From: Epulopiscium sp. Nele67-Bin004 | Lineage (GTDB): Bacteria; Bacillota_A; Clostridia; Lachnospirales; Cellulosilyticaceae | Assembly (NCBI GenBank): GCA_002007315.1 | Contig: LNZQ01000173.1 | Span: 1 to 7,746, forward strand | Direction of reading: 5' to 3' | DNA: 7,746 nt | Shown: positions 4,929 to 7,746 of the stretch, in pieces | Layout of the letters: each line of letters opens with the position of its first letter | How positions within the stretch are numbered: position 1 is the stretch's first letter | The notes under the pieces: model-generated | Told to the model about the DNA's origin: nothing | The model's input: the letters and a program-made list of their open reading frames with translations, nothing else | Databases searched by the model: none | Translations under genes and position numbers: made by a program

Positions 4929-6095
4929 TTAAATTAATCTTACTCGTATCATTCCCTGAATTGCATTAAGTTTAGCTAAAATATCTTCAGACTTATCACC
5001 AAGAGTATCTAAGTCTACAATTGTATATGCAATATCACCCTTAGATTTATTTACCATATTATCAATATTTAAGTTTTCATCTGCTAAGATATTAGTTATT
5101 GAACCTACCATTTTAGGTACATTTTTGTGTGCTAGTGTAATTCTTGCTTTTCCACAATATGGTGAATCACACTCTGGAAAATTTACAGAATTTTTAATAA
5201 TTCCAAATTGTAAAAAGTCCTTTAATTGCAATGCAGCCATTTCAGCACAATTTTCTTCGCTCTCAGGCGTTGATGCTCCTAGGTGTGGAATAGAAATCAC
5301 ATTATCTAGATTTAACATATCTTCATTTGGAAAATCTGTTATATATCTATAAAGCGTACCATTTTCTAGTGCCTTTGTTAATGCATCTGTATCCACTAAT
5401 TCTCCTCTTGAAAAATTTAATAGACGACAGCCAGTTTTTACTTTGGCAAATAATTCTTCATTAAACATGCCCTTTGTTTCCTTATTAAATGGTACATGAA
5501 TTGTAATGAAATCACTATCAACAAGTACTGCATCCATATTTGGTGCCAATTCAACACCAGCTGAAATATTCCAAGCAGATTGTACAGATAGGAAAGGGTC
5601 ATATCCTATTACTTCCATACCAAGGCTTACAGCCGAATTAGCAATTAACACTCCAATCGCTCCAAGCCCAATTACTCCAAGTTTCTTACCTCTAAGTTCT
5701 GGTCCAATAAATTGTTTTTTGCCTGATTCAACATTTGCTGGAATACCCTCTGTCCCTTTTAAGCCCTTAGTCCACTCAATGCCTTCTAAGATTTTACGAG
5801 AAGATAGTAACATACCTGTTAAAACAAGTTCTTTTACAGCATTGGCATTTGCTCCTGGAGTATTAAAAACAACAATCCCCTCGTCTGTACATTTATCAAT
5901 TGGAATATTATTTGTTCCAGCTCCAGCTCTTGCAATCCCCAATAATTCCGGATTTAAGTCATATGAGTGCATATCTGCACTTCTTACAATTACTGCTTGT
6001 GCCGCTTCAACATTGTTTCCAACGTTAAAATCAGATGCACAAAGTTTATCTGTTCCTTTAGCTGAAATTTCATTTAAAGTTAATACATTATACAT
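4929..6095 (-). CDS. serA: D-3-phosphoglycerate dehydrogenase
   Basis: Oxidises 3-phosphoglycerate to 3-phosphohydroxypyruvate with NAD+, the first step of serine synthesis, in the cytoplasm. 388 residues, the short SerA form. The substrate-binding half has the RAGAGTNNI motif (56-64). The NAD-binding Rossmann fold carries GVIGLGAIG (140-148) with the acidic D166 of GYDPF. Catalytic residues are R230 in NFSRGELVD and H271 in IPHLGAST; the acidic partner is probably in DFPNED (254-259). A C-terminal ACT domain (about 318-388, IDNMVNKSKGDIAYTIVDLD) suggests possible serine feedback, though the short form lacks the extra domain seen in some SerA proteins. It starts 24 bases after serC with a GGAG ribosome site and shares its T-box-controlled transcript. 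Confidence 0.97.
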   Translation of the reverse strand: MYNVLTLNEISAKGTDKLCASDFNVGNNVEAAQAVIVRSADMHSYDLNPELLGIARAGAGTNNIPIDKCTDEGIVVFNTPGANANAVKELVLTGMLLSSRKILEGIEWTKGLKGTEGIPANVESGKKQFIGPELRGKKLGVIGLGAIGVLIANSAVSLGMEVIGYDPFLSVQSAWNISAGVELAPNMDAVLVDSDFITIHVPFNKETKGMFNEELFAKVKTGCRLLNFSRGELVDTDALTKALENGTLYRYITDFPNEDMLNLDNVISIPHLGASTPESEENCAEMAALQLKDFLQFGIIKNSVNFPECDSPYCGKARITLAHKNVPKMVGSITNILADENLNIDNMVNKSKGDIAYTIVDLDTLGDKSEDILAKLNAIQGMIRVRLI

Positions 6096-6119
6096 TTTTA
6101 TACTCTCCTTTTTTACTAA

Positions 6120-7205
6120 TTATTTGTTTTCAACTTCAAATTTACCCATTAAATCAACAAGCGCCTTAACACCTTCAATTGGCATAGCATTATAAATAGA
6201 CGCTCGCATTCCACCAACTGTACGATGACCCTTTAAATTTACAAAACCTTTAGTACTTGCTTCTTTGATAAACTTAGCATTTAATTCCTCGCTTGGAAGT
6301 ACGAAAGGAATATTCATAAGTGAACGGTCTTTTGCTACAACTGTCCCTGTAAATAATGAACTGTTGTCTAGGAAGTCATAAAGTATACTAGCCTTTTCTT
6401 TATTATGCTTCTCCATAGCAGGTACTCCGCCCATCTTTTTAACCCACTCAAATACTAATCCTGCAAAATAAATAGCAAAAGTTGGTGGAGTATTGTATAA
6501 AGATTTCTCTTTTGCATGAATATCATACTGTAACATTGTTGGTGTAAAGTCCATATGTTTGCCCATTAAGTCGTTTCTAATTATAGCAATTGTAACCCCT
6601 GCAGGCCCTAAGTTCTTTTGAGCTCCAGCAAAAAACAATCCAAATTTTGTTAGATCATATTCTTCAGCTAAAATATTAGAACTTGCATCTCCTACCAATG
6701 GTACATCAATATTTGGTAATTCTGCGTTTGGAATATGAGTTCCATAAATTGTGTTATTTAGTGTAAAATACGCATAATCAACATCAGTATTAAAGATACT
6801 TGGGTCAAGATTTGGGATATAATTAAACACTTTATCCTCAGACGATGCCACAACGTTTACTTCACCATATTTTTTTGCTTCAGCAATAGCTCTTTTACTC
6901 CATTGGCCAGTATTTACATAATCGGCTTTTTTATACTTAAACATAAGATTAAGTGGCGCCATAGCAAATTGAGTACTTGCTCCTCCTTGTAAAAATAGTA
7001 CTGAATAGTCTTCTGGGATATTCATAAGTTCTCTAAGATTTTCTTCCGCTCCAAAAATAATGTCCTCATAAACTTTTGAACGATGACTCATCTCCATTAC
7101 AGACATACCTGAGTTTCCATAACAAACAAATTCTTTTTGTGCTTTTTCCAATACCTCTAACGGCAACATACTTGGTCCTGCTGAAAAATTATAATTTCTT
7201 TCCAT
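6120..7205 (-). CDS. serC: Phosphoserine aminotransferase
   Basis: PLP enzyme that transfers an amino group from glutamate to 3-phosphohydroxypyruvate to give phosphoserine; the family also acts in pyridoxine synthesis in some bacteria. 361 residues, the standard length. Visible marks: NYNFSAGPSMLP at the start, MEMSHRSK (37-44), QGGAST (73-78), GDASSNI (172-178), the PLP lysine K197 in FFAGAQKNLGPAGVT, and GHRTVGGMRASIYNAMP (326-342) near the end. The ATG has AGGAGG (7219-7214) at ideal spacing. As first gene of the operon it lies just behind the T-box terminator. It is the step after SerA although encoded before it. No phosphoserine phosphatase gene is in the window. Confidence 0.97.
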   Translation of the reverse strand: MERNYNFSAGPSMLPLEVLEKAQKEFVCYGNSGMSVMEMSHRSKVYEDIIFGAEENLRELMNIPEDYSVLFLQGGASTQFAMAPLNLMFKYKKADYVNTGQWSKRAIAEAKKYGEVNVVASSEDKVFNYIPNLDPSIFNTDVDYAYFTLNNTIYGTHIPNAELPNIDVPLVGDASSNILAEEYDLTKFGLFFAGAQKNLGPAGVTIAIIRNDLMGKHMDFTPTMLQYDIHAKEKSLYNTPPTFAIYFAGLVFEWVKKMGGVPAMEKHNKEKASILYDFLDNSSLFTGTVVAKDRSLMNIPFVLPSEELNAKFIKEASTKGFVNLKGHRTVGGMRASIYNAMPIEGVKALVDLMGKFEVENK

Positions 7206-7213
7206 GATAAATT

Positions 7214-7219
7214 CCTCCT
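7214..7219 (-). promoter_or_regulatory. Ribosome binding site of serC
   Basis: Perfect AGGAGG eight bases ahead of the ATG at 7205; it fixes this start over later Met codons. It lies after the terminator U-run, so it is reached only on read-through. Confidence 0.85.
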
Positions 7220-7234
7220 AATTTTTATATATAT

Positions 7235-7288
7235 AAAAAACTCTCGTCCCCAATTCATGCCATAATACATGTAATTAGGGACGAGAGT
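7235..7288 (-). terminator. Intrinsic terminator of the T-box leader
   Basis: ACTCTCGTCCC (7288-7278, minus strand) pairs perfectly with GGGACGAGAGT (7250-7240), followed by a run of T (7240-7235). The loop region is itself partly self-complementary (CATG...CATG). It is the 'off' structure competing with the T-box antiterminator directly upstream. Confidence 0.92.
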
Positions 7289-7448
7289 CTAGTATATGAA
7301 ATCCCGCGGTGCCACCCGAATTGATTAAAAAATCCGCTTTAATACGCTATAAGGTGCGTAAAACCGTCGATTTGTCACCGACAACTACAAAAGTGGAACA
7401 CCTATATTTACTAAATGGCTCGCACCAACCGCCATTTCTCTGATAGCT
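7235..7448 (-). ncRNA. T-box riboswitch controlling serC-serA (probably tRNA-Ser responsive)
   Basis: The T-box signature GGGTGGCACCGCGG (7317-7304, minus strand) is exact; its core pairs with the acceptor end of uncharged tRNA to stabilise the antiterminator. A Stem I domain precedes it: AGAGA near the start, then a distal hairpin GGCGGTTGGTGCGAGCC (7433-7417) with the GGTTGGTG motif common in T-boxes. A likely specifier is TCC (7397-7395) in GTGTTCCAC, a serine codon, matching the operon's product. The specifier was picked by position and biology and not by folding, so it is less certain than the T-box itself. When charged tRNA-Ser is scarce, read-through would turn on serine synthesis. Confidence 0.93.
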
Positions 7449-7477
7449 TTTCTAGGTTAAGTTATTTATTTCACCAA
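7449..7477 (-). promoter_or_regulatory. Possible promoter of the serC-serA operon
   Basis: TTGGTG (7477-7472), a 17-base spacer and TAGAAA (7454-7449) would start the RNA just before the AGAGA of Stem I. The -10 box is a weak match and the -35 overlaps the end of the upstream gene, so other placements are possible. Confidence 0.35.
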
Positions 7478-7746
7478 ATTTTGTCCCTCATATCCAACTA
7501 TAGTTGATTGAGTTTGTCCCTCTTGATATAAAAATGCTCTTTCTGCACGATATGCATTTGCATCAATTTGCACTTCATATACTACTTCACCATCAATTAC
7601 TTCAACAACGTTTAGTTGAGCTTTTCCATCTTCTAATATAGAAAACATATTCGCTGTTGCACTTCCATCTGGCTCTTTTACTATTCCCGTAAACCCACCC
7701 AACCAATGGTTTGGTGCAAGCTCATCTATATCTGACATATAAACTG
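7466..7746 (-). CDS. Unidentified protein, C-terminal part or small protein; may continue past the window edge
   Basis: I do not recognise this gene. The frame is open from the window edge (reading ..VY before the first Met at 7738) to a TAA at 7466-7468. The visible 90 residues from that Met begin SDIDELAPNHWLGGFTG and end STIVGYEGQNLVK. It is acidic, with alternating hydrophobic and polar residues suggesting β-strands (FSILEDGKAQLNVVEVIDGE, VVYEVQIDA), and shows no membrane segment, Cys pair or signal peptide. Only eight bases precede the Met and hold no ribosome site, so it is more likely internal than a true start. The serine-operon leader follows within about 20 bases of its stop, but the T-box gives that operon separate control. 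Confidence 0.55.
   Translation of the reverse strand, partial: VYMSDIDELAPNHWLGGFTGIVKEPDGSATANMFSILEDGKAQLNVVEVIDGEVVYEVQIDANAYRAERAFLYQEGQTQSTIVGYEGQNLVK

Noticed and set aside
5506..6195. 229-codon open frame on the plus strand across serA and serC
   Set aside because: It is antisense to two clearly conserved genes, overlaps the gap between them, and shows no family motif or ribosome site; it is a shadow of the real coding frames.

Overview
The window is AT-rich, uses the standard genetic code, and carries strong AGGAGG/GAGGTG-type ribosome binding sites, TATAAT-type promoters and a T-box leader. This points to a low-GC Firmicute, most likely a member of the Clostridia (Lachnospiraceae-like). 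That assignment is inferred from style and gene content, not from a database match. All complete genes lie on the minus strand.

Right side (7746 to about 4144): an unidentified gene that probably continues past the window edge (7466-7738) is followed by a T-box leader with an intrinsic terminator (about 7235-7450). The T-box controls serC (6120-7205), serA (4929-6095) and a DUF1015 gene, which follow with 24- and 12-base gaps. SerA and SerC catalyse the first two steps from 3-phosphoglycerate to phosphoserine. The T-box lets uncharged tRNA, probably tRNA-Ser, switch the operon on. The DUF1015 gene is cut off after about 256-258 codons.

Middle (4143 to about 2230): the cut is made by what I read as an IStron. 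This is a chimera of a group I self-splicing intron and an IS200/IS605-type element. From its 5' end it has an IS605-like left-end hairpin inside the P1 loop, a group I core with recognisable P, Q, R and S elements (P1, P3, P4, P6, P7, P9, P9.1 and P9.2 can be drawn), a tnpB gene with its own promoter, and a right end with the matching hairpin. There is no tnpA. A segment just after the ribozyme core is an inverted copy of the right end, so the RNA could loop out tnpB and bring the core to the 3' splice site.

Left side (2229 to 1): beyond the IStron lies not the rest of DUF1015 but the C-terminal part of an Rpn/PD-(D/E)XK-like protein. The IStron therefore has mismatched flanks and marks a rearrangement. 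Further left is an IS3-family (IS150-like) element, 156-1597, with orfA, orfB, a -1 frameshift site and terminal inverted repeats. It sits in the right end of a second, oppositely oriented tnpB element, whose last 32 codons run off the left edge. The flanks of the IS3 element still pair as the two arms of one hairpin, so it seems to have landed in the hairpin loop.

Overall, a biosynthetic operon has been broken at its last gene by stacked mobile elements, the most interesting being a tnpA-less IStron.
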